Assembly (NCBI RefSeq): GCF_004795055.1
Contig: NZ_SSBJ01000024.1
Coordinates: 1-64,000, forward strand
Reading direction: 5' to 3'
Length of the DNA: 64,000 nucleotides
DNA from: Streptomyces sp. A1136
Lineage (GTDB): Bacteria; Actinomycetota; Actinomycetes; Streptomycetales; Streptomycetaceae
The notes beneath the pieces were generated by a model. That model was not told the origin of the DNA and made no database searches. It saw nothing but the letters and a program-made list of their open reading frames with translations. Each line of letters opens with the position of its first letter. Positions within the stretch are counted from its first letter, which is position 1. Below are positions 25,219 through 33,682 of this stretch, in pieces. Both the position numbers and the translations under genes were made by a program.

Positions 25219-28119
25219 TCAGCCGACTTGGCGGCGCACCAGTTCGTAAAAGGGCCCGTCCGTGTCGGCGAGCAGTTCCGCGGGCGTGCCCTCTTGGGCG
25301 ATTCGCCCCCGCGACATCACTACCACCCGGTCGGCGTCCATGATCGTGGACAGCCGGTGGGCGATCACGACGCGGGTGCACCGCTCGGCGCGCGTCGACT
25401 CGATGACCACCCTCTGGGCCGCGTTGTCGAGTGCGCTGGTGGCTTCGTCCAGGAAGAGGATGCGCGGCTTGCGGACGAGGGCCTGGGCGATCATCAGCCT
25501 TTGGCGCTGGCCGCCGGAGACCGTGCCGCCACCGTCCGAGAGCACGGTGTGCATGCCCATCGGCATGGCTTTGATGTCCTCGGCGAGGCCCGCCCGCGCG
25601 GCGGCATCCCACGCCTCCTCCAGTGAACAGGGCTCGGCGCCGCCGATGCACTCCAGGATCGAGCCGGACAGCGGCTGCGCGTTCTGGAGCACGACGCCGC
25701 ACTGGCGGCGCACCGCCGCCCGGTCGAGTGCGGCCAGGTCCTGGCCGTCGTAGAGCACGCTGCCCGAGGTGGGCGCGTCGAAGCCGATGAGCAGGCGCAG
25801 CAGGGTCGATTTGCCGCAGCCGCTGGCCCCGACGATCGCCACGAACTCCCCGGGGCGGACCCGCAGCGACACGTCGTCGAGGACGACCGGGCCGTCCTCG
25901 GCGTACCGGTAGGACACGTTCCGCACCTCGACGGCGCCGCCGAGCGGGCCCGGCCGGATGCCGGAGCCGCTCACCTCGGGGCTCGCGTCGAGGATCGGTT
26001 TGACCTCCTCGAACATCGGCTGCACGGCGGCGGCCGACAGGAGTGCGCCGGTCAGTTGCGTCACGGCGGACAGCATCATCGTCACGGCGGTACTGAAGGT
26101 GAGGAACCCGCTCGCGGACATGCTCCCCCGGGCCGGCCCGGCCAGCAGCATGAACATCACCAGCGAACACACCGGCAGGCACACCGCGTTGAGCACGGTG
26201 ACGGCGTTCTTGATCCGGCCGATGCGCTGCTGCAACTCGCGGGTCCGGGCGAACTCGCGTGCCCAGGCGGCGTAGGCGAAACTCTCGGCGGCGGCGACGC
26301 GCAGCTTGGGCAGACCGCGAAGGGTCTGGAACGCCTGGTTGCTCAGCTTGTTGCCGAGTTTCACCAGCCGCCGCTGGTAGCGCAGTTGCCACAGGCCCAG
26401 CCCCAGGAAGACCGCGGCGATGACGAGGAGCATGGCGACGGCCGCCAACGCCAGCGGCACGCTGTAGACGAGCAGCAGGACGAGGTTCATCGCGGCGACC
26501 GCGACCGCTTGTACGGACACCGCGCCGATCCCGGAGATCGCACGGCGGATGGAGCTGATCCCCATGGCGGCACCGGCCAGTTCGCCGGTGGAACGGCCCG
26601 CGAAGAAGGTCACCGGCAGCCGCAGCAGCCGATCCCACACGGCGGGCTGCAAGGTGGCTTCGATGCGGCCCTCGATCCGCAGGACACTGGTGTTCTGCAG
26701 CAGCATGAACGCGGCCGACACGACGCTCGTCGCGATGAGCGCCAGGGCGCTCTGCACGATGAGGCCACTCTCGGCTCGGGGGACGTACGCGCCCAGCACC
26801 CGGCCGGTGGCCAGCGGGACCAGCGCCCCCAGCCCCACCGCGACGAGGCCGCCCAGCATGAGGGCGCGCAGGTCCTTGCCCGTACCGCGGAGGCTGAAGC
26901 GGACCAGCGCGAGCAGGCTCGGCTTGCCGTCGGGCAGCGGGCGGCACAGCATCACCGCGCCCGGTTCCAAGTCGGCGGCGAGGTCCTTGCCGACACGTTC
27001 GCGGCGGCCGGTGGCGGGGTCGACGGCCGTGTATCCGCCGCGTCGCCACAGCAGCGCGACCGGTGCCTGGTCCTTCGCGCGGCGGCCCACCAGGGGTCCG
27101 CTGTCCTCCCGCCACCAGCGACCGGCGAGTTTGACCGGTCGGGTCCGGATGCGGGAGGCGAGCGCGATGCGTTCGAGGGGGTCGGCGCCGCCGTCGGCCG
27201 CGCCATCGGCCGTTCCCGAGGAGGCGGGGGCGGTCGCGCCCGGTTCGGACAGGGTGACACCGGCGTCGCGGGCGACCAGGCGGCACACGGCGGCAGTCGC
27301 GTCGTCGCTCGCGGGGCGGCGCGGGCTGGTGCTCTTGCCGGCGCGGCCGATGGAGGCCAGCAGGGCCCGGTCCGCCTGGGTGCGGGCGGCCTCGCCGGCC
27401 TCGATGCCGGCGGCCGTCCGGTCCTCGTGGGCCCGTTCCAGCTGCTCGATCCACCGGTCCAGGGCGTGCAGCAGCCGGTACTGCTGATCGACCATGCCCT
27501 GCCACATCGCCCCGTCGACGAGGAGCGTGCCGGCCATGCCGTGGCCCTCGTAGGCCGCCCCGTATTGCACGCTGCCCGGCGTGATCTGCATCCACAGCAC
27601 GTCGTCGTCGCGGCCCGGGCCGGTGCCGGGTCGGCTCTCCAGCGGTGCCTGGTAGAGCGCGCGCAGTCCGCGGCCGACCCCGAGCGCGAAGGCCTCTTCG
27701 AGGGGGCTCAGTGCCCCGCCGGCGAAGCCGGGGGCGCCCTGGTCGGTGTACCACCCCCATGAACCGTCCTGGGGGCTTCCCGTGCCCGCGTGCTCGGGGC
27801 GGAAAAGTTCGCGCAGCTCGATGCGGCGCAGCCGGCAGCCCTGGAGGGGCCGGCCGACCAGGGTGTGCGCGCAGCCGTCGGCGGGGCCCAGAAGCAGGGC
27901 GCCCTCCTCCAGCCTGCCCAGGAAGTGCCAGTTGCCCTCCAACGCGGCGTCGACGGCGAACAGGTCGAGCGCGCCGTCCTCGACGAGCCACAGCACGAGC
28001 GGGCCCTCCAGGGACATGCTGCGCAGACCCGTGCAGTCGACCGGGGAGCCGACGGCGCCGAGGGCGGTCACGACGGGGTCGGGTACGGCCTGGGTCGGTG
28101 TCTGCCACATGGCGGTCAT
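25219..28119 (-). CDS. NHLM-type peptide export ABC transporter, second subunit
   Basis: This 966-residue protein has a long N-terminal cytoplasmic region without a peptidase (about 1-400), an ABC transmembrane domain (about 405-680) and a nucleotide-binding domain. The latter has Walker A GASGCGKST, signature VSGGQRQRL, Walker B ILFLDEATSALD and the H-loop VIAHRLST. This is the layout of the second ABC protein of NHLM (nitrile-hydratase-leader microcin) export systems. Its start lies one base past the stop of the peptidase-ABC gene on the minus strand, so the two are cotranslated and probably form a heterodimer. It is the last gene of the operon. Confidence 0.9.
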   Translation of the reverse strand: MTAMWQTPTQAVPDPVVTALGAVGSPVDCTGLRSMSLEGPLVLWLVEDGALDLFAVDAALEGNWHFLGRLEEGALLLGPADGCAHTLVGRPLQGCRLRRIELRELFRPEHAGTGSPQDGSWGWYTDQGAPGFAGGALSPLEEAFALGVGRGLRALYQAPLESRPGTGPGRDDDVLWMQITPGSVQYGAAYEGHGMAGTLLVDGAMWQGMVDQQYRLLHALDRWIEQLERAHEDRTAAGIEAGEAARTQADRALLASIGRAGKSTSPRRPASDDATAAVCRLVARDAGVTLSEPGATAPASSGTADGAADGGADPLERIALASRIRTRPVKLAGRWWREDSGPLVGRRAKDQAPVALLWRRGGYTAVDPATGRRERVGKDLAADLEPGAVMLCRPLPDGKPSLLALVRFSLRGTGKDLRALMLGGLVAVGLGALVPLATGRVLGAYVPRAESGLIVQSALALIATSVVSAAFMLLQNTSVLRIEGRIEATLQPAVWDRLLRLPVTFFAGRSTGELAGAAMGISSIRRAISGIGAVSVQAVAVAAMNLVLLLVYSVPLALAAVAMLLVIAAVFLGLGLWQLRYQRRLVKLGNKLSNQAFQTLRGLPKLRVAAAESFAYAAWAREFARTRELQQRIGRIKNAVTVLNAVCLPVCSLVMFMLLAGPARGSMSASGFLTFSTAVTMMLSAVTQLTGALLSAAAVQPMFEEVKPILDASPEVSGSGIRPGPLGGAVEVRNVSYRYAEDGPVVLDDVSLRVRPGEFVAIVGASGCGKSTLLRLLIGFDAPTSGSVLYDGQDLAALDRAAVRRQCGVVLQNAQPLSGSILECIGGAEPCSLEEAWDAAARAGLAEDIKAMPMGMHTVLSDGGGTVSGGQRQRLMIAQALVRKPRILFLDEATSALDNAAQRVVIESTRAERCTRVVIAHRLSTIMDADRVVVMSRGRIAQEGTPAELLADTDGPFYELVRRQVG

Positions 28120-28120
28120 C

Positions 28121-30358
28121 TCAGTGCTCCTTGACCAGTGCGGCGTAGGCGCCCTGCCGGGCGAGCAGGTCCTCGTGCCGTCCGCGTTCCACGACGGTTC
28201 CGCGGTCGAGTACGACGATCTCGTCGCTGTCGCGGACCGTGCTCAGCCGGTGCGCGATGATCACGCAGGCGCAGCCTCGGCGGCGCAGGCTGTCCATGAC
28301 CGTCCGCTCGGTCGTCGCGTCCAGGGCGCTGGTCACTTCGTCGAGGACCAGGACGCTGGGCCGGCGCACCAGGGCGCGGGCGATCTCCAGGCGCTGGCGT
28401 TGGCCGCCGGAGAAGTTCCGGCCGTCCTGCTCGACTCGGCTGTGGATGCCGCCGGGGCGGCACGCGACGTCGTCGTACACGGCGGCGTCTTGAAGAGCGG
28501 TGATCACCGCCTCGTCGGAGAGGGAGGGGTCCCACAGGGCGACGTTGTCGCGGACGGTGCCCTCGAAGAGGAAGACGTCCTGGCCGACGAAGGACACGGA
28601 GGCGGCGAGCGCTCCGCGCGGGATGTCCTCCAGCCGCATCCCGTCGATGCGGATGGCGCCTTCCCAGACGGTGTGGAGGCCGGACATCAGCCGCGAGACG
28701 GTGGACTTGCCGCTGCCGGAGCCGCCGACGAGGGCGACCTGCCGGCCGGGTCCGACCGTGAGGGAGAAGTCCTTCAGCAGCGGGGCGTCCAGCGGGTTGT
28801 AGCCGAAGGTGACGTGCTCCAACTCCACGTGGCCCTTGAGCCGTCGGGTGGCGGCGGGGGGTTCGCGCCGCGAGTACAGCGGGTCGACGGGGAAGTTCTC
28901 GACGTCCTTGAGGCGGGCCACGTCGGCCGCGAAGTCCTGGATCCGCCCGGCGACACCGCCCAGGCGGGTGATCGGCGCGGTGAAGCTGGTCACCAACGCC
29001 TGGAAGGCGACGAGCAGGCCGACCGAAAGGTGGCCTTCGACCGCCCGCAGGCCGCCGATCATCAGGATCAGGGCGCTGTTGAGCGCCGCCAGCGTGGGTG
29101 CGACGATCGCCAGCCACGCGCTGGGCACGCCGAGCCGCTGCTGCACGTCGAGCGTGACGGCGTGCCGGCCCGCCCAGCGGCGGAAGAAGCCGTTCTCGCC
29201 GCCGGTGGCCTTCATCGTCTCGATGAGCTGGAGGCCGCTGTAGGAGGTGTTGGTGAGCCGGGCGCTCTCCGCGCGCAGTTTCTGGGTGTCGGTGGCCCGC
29301 AGTCGCATCGTGATCCGCAGGGCCACCACGTTGAGCAGCGCCATGAGGATGCCGACGAGGGTGAGCCCGGGATCGTAGGTCCACAGCAGCACGGCGTAGA
29401 GGACGACCACGACGGCGTCGACTCCGGCGGCGGTCAGGTCCCGTGCGAGGGTCTCGGCGACGGCGTCGTTGGACTGGAGGCGTTGGACGAGGTCGGCGGG
29501 GTTGCGCTGGGAGAAGAACGTGACCGGCAGCCTCAGCAGGTGCCGCAGGAAGCGGGCGCTGCCGAGGGTCGAGGAGATGATGCGTCCGCGCAGCAGATTG
29601 GCCTGCTGGAGCCAGGTGAGCACCGCCGTGAGGAGGAGGGCCACCGCCATCGAGGCGAACAGCGCGCCGAGCAGGGAGGCCTGTTGCCCGATCAGGAACA
29701 TGTCGATGTACGTGCGGCTCAGCGCGGGCACCGTCGCGCCGACGGCCACCAGCAGGAGGCTCGCGAGCACGGCGGCGAGCATGGAGGCGGAGGTACCGCG
29801 CAGCCGGGCGGGCAGGGCGCCGAGGACGCCGGGCTTGCGGCCTGAGCGGCGGAATCCCGGGCCGGGCTCGAAGGTGAGGACGACGCCGGTGAAACTGGTG
29901 TCGAACTCGTCCATCGGCACGAACCGGCGGCCCTTGGCCGGGTCGTTGACGTACACGCCCCGGCGGCCGAAGCGGCGGCCCATGCCGTCGTAGACGACGT
30001 AGTGGTTGAACTCCCAGAAGAGGATGGCCGCGGGCCGCACGCCGGCGAGTGCGGCGAGGTCCATCTGCATGCCCTTGGCCTGGAGACCGTAACCTCGGGC
30101 CGCCCGCAGGAGGTTGGCGGCGCGGGAGCCGTCGCGGGAGACCCCGCACGCGATGCGCAGCTCTTCCAGGGGGACGAAGCGGCCGTGGTGGCCGAGGACC
30201 ATGGCCAGTGCGGCGGCCCCGCACTCCACCGCCTCCATCTGGAGCACTGTGGGGGTCCGGACCACCCGTGGGGTGCGCCCCTTGGGGGCGGGCGCGGGCC
30301 TGCGCCGGGAGGAGCGGTGTCCGGGGGTGGGGGTGGTCGCCGGGGCGGGGGCGGTCAC
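28121..30358 (-). CDS. NHLM-type peptidase-containing ABC transporter
   Basis: This 745-residue protein starts at GTG, overlapping the upstream stop as GTGA. The N-terminal C39 peptidase has its nucleophile Cys46 (QMEAVECGAAALAMVL), His119 (EFNHYVVYDG) and Asp139 (NDPAKG). A six-helix ABC transmembrane domain follows, then a nucleotide-binding domain with GGSGSGKST, FSGGQRQRLEIARALV and VLVLDEVTSALD. C39 transporters cut leaders after a double glycine while exporting the peptide, and the precursor at the head of this operon has exactly such a site. It is intact by every motif I can check. Confidence 0.93.
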   Translation of the reverse strand: MTAPAPATTPTPGHRSSRRRPAPAPKGRTPRVVRTPTVLQMEAVECGAAALAMVLGHHGRFVPLEELRIACGVSRDGSRAANLLRAARGYGLQAKGMQMDLAALAGVRPAAILFWEFNHYVVYDGMGRRFGRRGVYVNDPAKGRRFVPMDEFDTSFTGVVLTFEPGPGFRRSGRKPGVLGALPARLRGTSASMLAAVLASLLLVAVGATVPALSRTYIDMFLIGQQASLLGALFASMAVALLLTAVLTWLQQANLLRGRIISSTLGSARFLRHLLRLPVTFFSQRNPADLVQRLQSNDAVAETLARDLTAAGVDAVVVVLYAVLLWTYDPGLTLVGILMALLNVVALRITMRLRATDTQKLRAESARLTNTSYSGLQLIETMKATGGENGFFRRWAGRHAVTLDVQQRLGVPSAWLAIVAPTLAALNSALILMIGGLRAVEGHLSVGLLVAFQALVTSFTAPITRLGGVAGRIQDFAADVARLKDVENFPVDPLYSRREPPAATRRLKGHVELEHVTFGYNPLDAPLLKDFSLTVGPGRQVALVGGSGSGKSTVSRLMSGLHTVWEGAIRIDGMRLEDIPRGALAASVSFVGQDVFLFEGTVRDNVALWDPSLSDEAVITALQDAAVYDDVACRPGGIHSRVEQDGRNFSGGQRQRLEIARALVRRPSVLVLDEVTSALDATTERTVMDSLRRRGCACVIIAHRLSTVRDSDEIVVLDRGTVVERGRHEDLLARQGAYAALVKEH

Positions 30359-31161
30359 GGGAACAGCCAATCGACGGGGCGCTGCACGGAGAGGTGGACG
30401 GCGCCGGTGACCGATGTGGTGGAGTCGAGGGTGTACGGGGGGCCGTCGGTGGAGGACCACCGGTAGCCGGACCTGGTCCGCGTGGTGCGGTCGAGCTCTA
30501 CGAGGACCGAGACGGGGTTGCCCTGTCGGGTGAACTGCGCTGCGAGCCCGGTGTCGCCGAGGAATCCGCCGATCCGCGCCGGGGTCTGCGGCGTGCGACC
30601 GACCTCCTTGACGCGCCCGCGCAGTACGCCGTACCGCTGCTGCGGCACGGACTGGACGGTGAGGTCGACGGTGGCGCCGACGGGGATGGCCGCCCCGCTC
30701 GCGGCGGGTACGTACAGCACCGCGACCAGCGGGTCGTCGGGGCCCTTCACCCGCTCCACCGTCGCCACGTCCGCGCCGGCCGTGACCACCGCTCCGACGC
30801 GCGCGAGGAGCGCGGTGACCCGCCCACCGGCGACCGCGCGTACGGTGCGTTCGCCCTGCTCGGTACCGACCTGGAGCAACGGGGCTCCGGCGGCAAGCAG
30901 TTGGCCCTCCTTGGCGTGGACGGCGGTGACCTGTCCGGCGAAGGGGGTCTGCAAGAGGTAACTGCCGTCGGCGTGGGTGAGGATGCCGGGTGCGCCCAGC
31001 TTGGAGGACACCGATCCGGTGAAGGCCCAGAAGGCGGCAGCCGCCATGACGACGACCGTGACGGCCAGGACGAGCCGGCCCTGCGGACGCGCGAACCGCA
31101 CGGGGAGATCGAGCTCCTCGGGCGATTGCAGCTTGGAGAGCGCCTTTTGACGGAACTGCAC
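30355..31161 (-). CDS. HlyD-family secretion adaptor of the NHLM system
   Basis: I start it at the GTG at 31161 (268 residues), with GGAAGAG nine bases upstream; the product then begins MQFRQKALSKLQSPEELDLP, as NHLM secretion proteins do. One membrane helix (about 30-50) is followed by a lipoyl/barrel-sandwich region (about 60-130) and a beta-barrel extension to the end. It is short, lacking the long coiled coil of Gram-negative HlyD, as expected without an outer membrane. It overlaps the peptidase-ABC gene by 4 nt. Confidence 0.85.
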   Translation of the reverse strand: MQFRQKALSKLQSPEELDLPVRFARPQGRLVLAVTVVVMAAAAFWAFTGSVSSKLGAPGILTHADGSYLLQTPFAGQVTAVHAKEGQLLAAGAPLLQVGTEQGERTVRAVAGGRVTALLARVGAVVTAGADVATVERVKGPDDPLVAVLYVPAASGAAIPVGATVDLTVQSVPQQRYGVLRGRVKEVGRTPQTPARIGGFLGDTGLAAQFTRQGNPVSVLVELDRTTRTRSGYRWSSTDGPPYTLDSTTSVTGAVHLSVQRPVDWLFP

Positions 31162-31200
31162 GGACTGGGACTCTTCCTTCGACTGCCTTCGGCACACGGG

Positions 31201-31234
31201 GTGAACCCCGGAACGGGCGCGTTCCGGGGTTCAC
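31201..31234 (-). terminator. Hairpin between precursor and exporter genes
   Basis: A perfect 14-bp stem (31201-31214 with 31221-31234; half-site GTGAACCCCGGAAC) sits in the 90-bp gap between the precursor stop and the adaptor start. Its position suggests partial termination or RNA stabilisation, so that the precursor is made in excess of the exporter. Confidence 0.65.
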
Positions 31235-31251
31235 TGGTCGAGCGGGACCGC

Positions 31252-31470
31252 TCAGAGACCGGCGACACCCGCGCGGACGCCGACGATGCCCTCGACCTGG
31301 CCGGGCAGGGCCAGCGCGCCGTGGACGGTCTGCAGGGAGGTCACGGTGCCGAGGACGTGCTGGACGTCGCCGGTCACGCCGCCGAGGAGGCCGCCGCCGA
31401 GGGCGATACCGCCGGAGATGGCGTCCAGCTCGTCGTCGGCGATCTCGCGGGTCTCGATGTCGTTACGCAT
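31252..31470 (-). CDS. Small double-glycine leader peptide precursor (72 aa)
   Basis: The peptide has a 21-residue acidic leader ending in DDELDAISGG and a 51-residue core. The core begins IALGGGLLGGVTGDVQHVLG and is rich in Gly, Val, Leu and Ala with no Cys and few Ser/Thr. The leader matches C39-processed precursors, and the C39-ABC gene lies in the same operon. No lanthionine, YcaO, radical-SAM or other modification gene is adjacent, so the core may be exported unmodified. Gly-xxx-Gly spacing in the core suggests helix packing in membranes. The ATG is preceded by AAGGGTG. Automated annotation often calls such genes type A2 lantipeptide, which the lack of Cys argues against. Confidence 0.8.
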   Translation of the reverse strand: MRNDIETREIADDELDAISGGIALGGGLLGGVTGDVQHVLGTVTSLQTVHGALALPGQVEGIVGVRAGVAGL

Positions 31471-32054
31471 GGGAGCGCACCCTTCATTCGTAAGAGAGTG
31501 TTTTTCACGGGGGGTGTGGGCAGGCCGCGACAGGGCGGTCCGACCACCTGCGCGAGGGCCTCGGCCGGCATGGGACGCCGTTTCCGAAACCGCTGCGGTG
31601 CGCCGATGTAAGCACGCCAACGGGTGACCGGGCGAACCGTGTTGACGCCGTCAGACGGGTAGGGCAACCGGTGAGTAGGGAAGGATTTTCGAATCACCCC
31701 GAAGATCACCACACGCTCCTCACAAGATCGAGTAACACATCTGCGCCACGTGCGAACTTCGAGGGAAATAAGGGGCATTGCCGGAGAAATCACCCTGCCG
31801 ATATCCGACATGTCGCCCGGCTGCACAAAGGGAGTCATCCACTCCACTCTCACCGTGTGAAGATTTTCGACAGCTACCCACAGCGCCCGGCCCGCCACTG
31901 AGCGCTATGGCCGCGCCGGCGGCGCGCACCTCCCGAGCCCCGCCCCGCCGCCGGGCCGGCGGGCCCGGACGCCGGGGCCGCCGCAAACGGCGTGCCCTCC
32001 CACCTGCCCGCGGTTACCCTGCTTCGTCGGAACAGGTCACGGAGGACCCCCATC
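31471..32054. other. Divergent promoter region of the NHLM operon
   Basis: This 580-bp gap separates the precursor (minus) from a GNAT gene (plus). It contains an unusually AT-rich stretch (about 31680-31880) in both directions, likely regulatory. I see no gene and no clean palindrome. Confidence 0.5.
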
Positions 32055-32597
32055 ATGAGCAGCACCACGTCGTCGTTTCCCGAGCGGATCGAGCTTTCGG
32101 CAGAAGGCCTCATCCTGCGCGACTGGACGGAGGCGGACCTGGCCGCGATGCCGGACCTCTTCGACCACCCAGACATCGCGTACTGGACACCGATCGTCTC
32201 TCCCTTCGACGAGGCGGCCGCCCGCGCGCGCCTGGACCGGGACCGGAAGCTCCGGGCGGAAGGCACGACGATCCTCCTCGCCATCACCGTCGACGGCGGG
32301 GCCCCGCTCGGCGAGGTGATGCTGCGGCGCGCCCCCGAGGGAACCGAGATCGGCTACGCGGTCGGACCGGCGCACCGCGGCCGAGGGCTGGCGTCGCGGG
32401 CCGTGCGGGTCATGGCCGCCTACGCCTTCGAGCAACTGGGCGCGGAGCAGGTGATCCTGGAATTGGAGGCGGAGAACGCCGCCAGCGTCGCCGTGGCCAC
32501 CAAGGCGGGCTTTCGACTGCTCGACGTACCGCTGATCACCGGTGAGGAGAAGGGGCGGCCCTACAGCCTGCAGACGTGGGGCCTCACCCGCTCCTGA
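32055..32597 (+). CDS. GNAT family N-acetyltransferase (RimJ/RimL type)
   Basis: This 180-residue protein starts at ATG with GGAGGA eight bases upstream. It has the GNAT fold with the acetyl-CoA pyrophosphate loop IGYAVGPAHRGRGLASRAVR and the following ENAASVAVATKAGFRLLDV. The N-terminal GLILRDWTEADL pattern matches RimJ/RimL-like enzymes that acetylate protein N-termini or small amines. The substrate is unknown. Confidence 0.88.
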   Translation: MSSTTSSFPERIELSAEGLILRDWTEADLAAMPDLFDHPDIAYWTPIVSPFDEAAARARLDRDRKLRAEGTTILLAITVDGGAPLGEVMLRRAPEGTEIGYAVGPAHRGRGLASRAVRVMAAYAFEQLGAEQVILELEAENAASVAVATKAGFRLLDVPLITGEEKGRPYSLQTWGLTRS

Positions 32598-32688
32598 GAC
32601 CTCCCGCCGTCGGCGCCGTACCGCCCGCGGCCTTCGCCGCCCGCCCCGCTCCCGCGCCGTTGTCCTACCCGTTCCGTACGCTGGCAGC

Positions 32689-33603
32689 ATGCGCACGCGC
32701 CCCACTTTGAGCTGGACGCCCACCGAGGACCTGCCGCCGGGCACCACGGAGCCGCAGCCGGTCGCCGATGCGCTGCGGTCCGGCGGTGTGCTGGTGCTCA
32801 GCGGGGCGGGCATCTCCACGGAGTCGGGCATCCCCGACTACCGGGGCGAGGGCGGGAGCCTGAGTCGGCATACGCCGATGACGTACCAGGAATTCACCGC
32901 CAGTGCCCATGCCCGGCGCAGGTTCTGGGCCCGCAGTCACCTCGGCTGGCGCACGTTCGGCCGCGCCCGGCCGAACGCCGGACACCGGGCCGTGGCGGCC
33001 TTCGGCCGGCACGGTCTGCTCTCGGGCGTGATCACCCAGAACGTCGACGGTCTGCACCAGGCCGCCGGGAGCGAGGGCGTGGTGGAACTCCACGGGAGCC
33101 TGGGGCGCGTCGTCTGTCTGTCCTGCGGCGCCTTCACCTCGCGTCGGGACGTCGCCCGGCGGCTGGAGGAGGCCAACGCGGGCTTCGAGCCGGTGGCTGC
33201 GGGACTGAACCCGGACGGCGACGCCGACCTCACGGACGAACAGGTCGGGGACTTCTCCGTGGTGCCCTGCTCCAGGTGCGGGGGCGTCCTCAAACCGGAC
33301 GTGGTGTTCTTCGGCGAGTCCGTTCCGCCGCCGCGGGTCGAGCACTGCCGCGACCTGGTGGACGCCGCCGAGTCGCTGTTGGTCCTGGGCTCCTCGCTGA
33401 CGGTGATGTCGGGGCTGCGATTCGTCCGCCAGGCGGCCCGGGCCGGGAAGCCCGTACTGATCGTCAACCGGGACCCGACCCGGGGCGACCGGCACGCCGT
33501 CACCCGGGTCGCGCTCCCCCTGGGGACGGCTCTCGCCGAGGTGGCCGGCCGGCTGGGCGTCCCGGTGGACGGGCACGGGGCGGGGCCGACGCCCCGGCCT
33601 TGA
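32689..33603 (+). CDS. Sir2-type NAD-dependent protein deacylase
   Basis: This 304-residue sirtuin has the NAD loop GAGISTESGIPDYRG (39-53), TQNVDGLHQAAG with catalytic His135 (VVELHGS), and two zinc-binding Cys pairs (C143/C146 and C194/C197). An insert between the pairs (about 155-190) is longer than in minimal sirtuins. It probably removes acyl groups from lysines. No ribosome site precedes the ATG, and TTGTCC with TACGCT upstream could make a leaderless transcript. Its neighbour is an acetyltransferase, though not necessarily a functional partner. Confidence 0.9.
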   Translation: MRTRPTLSWTPTEDLPPGTTEPQPVADALRSGGVLVLSGAGISTESGIPDYRGEGGSLSRHTPMTYQEFTASAHARRRFWARSHLGWRTFGRARPNAGHRAVAAFGRHGLLSGVITQNVDGLHQAAGSEGVVELHGSLGRVVCLSCGAFTSRRDVARRLEEANAGFEPVAAGLNPDGDADLTDEQVGDFSVVPCSRCGGVLKPDVVFFGESVPPPRVEHCRDLVDAAESLLVLGSSLTVMSGLRFVRQAARAGKPVLIVNRDPTRGDRHAVTRVALPLGTALAEVAGRLGVPVDGHGAGPTPRP

Positions 33604-33682
33604 GGAGGACCCCAAGGCCGGCGGCCTCAGCCAGGCGCGGGACTCCGCGGCGCGGTGCGGGCCCGCTTGCGTCCCGGTCGCG

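Noticed and set aside
25019..28108. A very long (about 1000-codon) open frame on the minus strand, overlapping the second NHLM transporter gene.
   Set aside because: It lies in another frame of the real ABC gene; its product is Arg/Pro/Gly-rich without motifs, as expected from GC-rich third positions.
27746..29845. A 699-codon plus-strand frame opposite the NHLM transporters.
   Set aside because: It is antisense to well-supported ABC genes and has no protein-like features.
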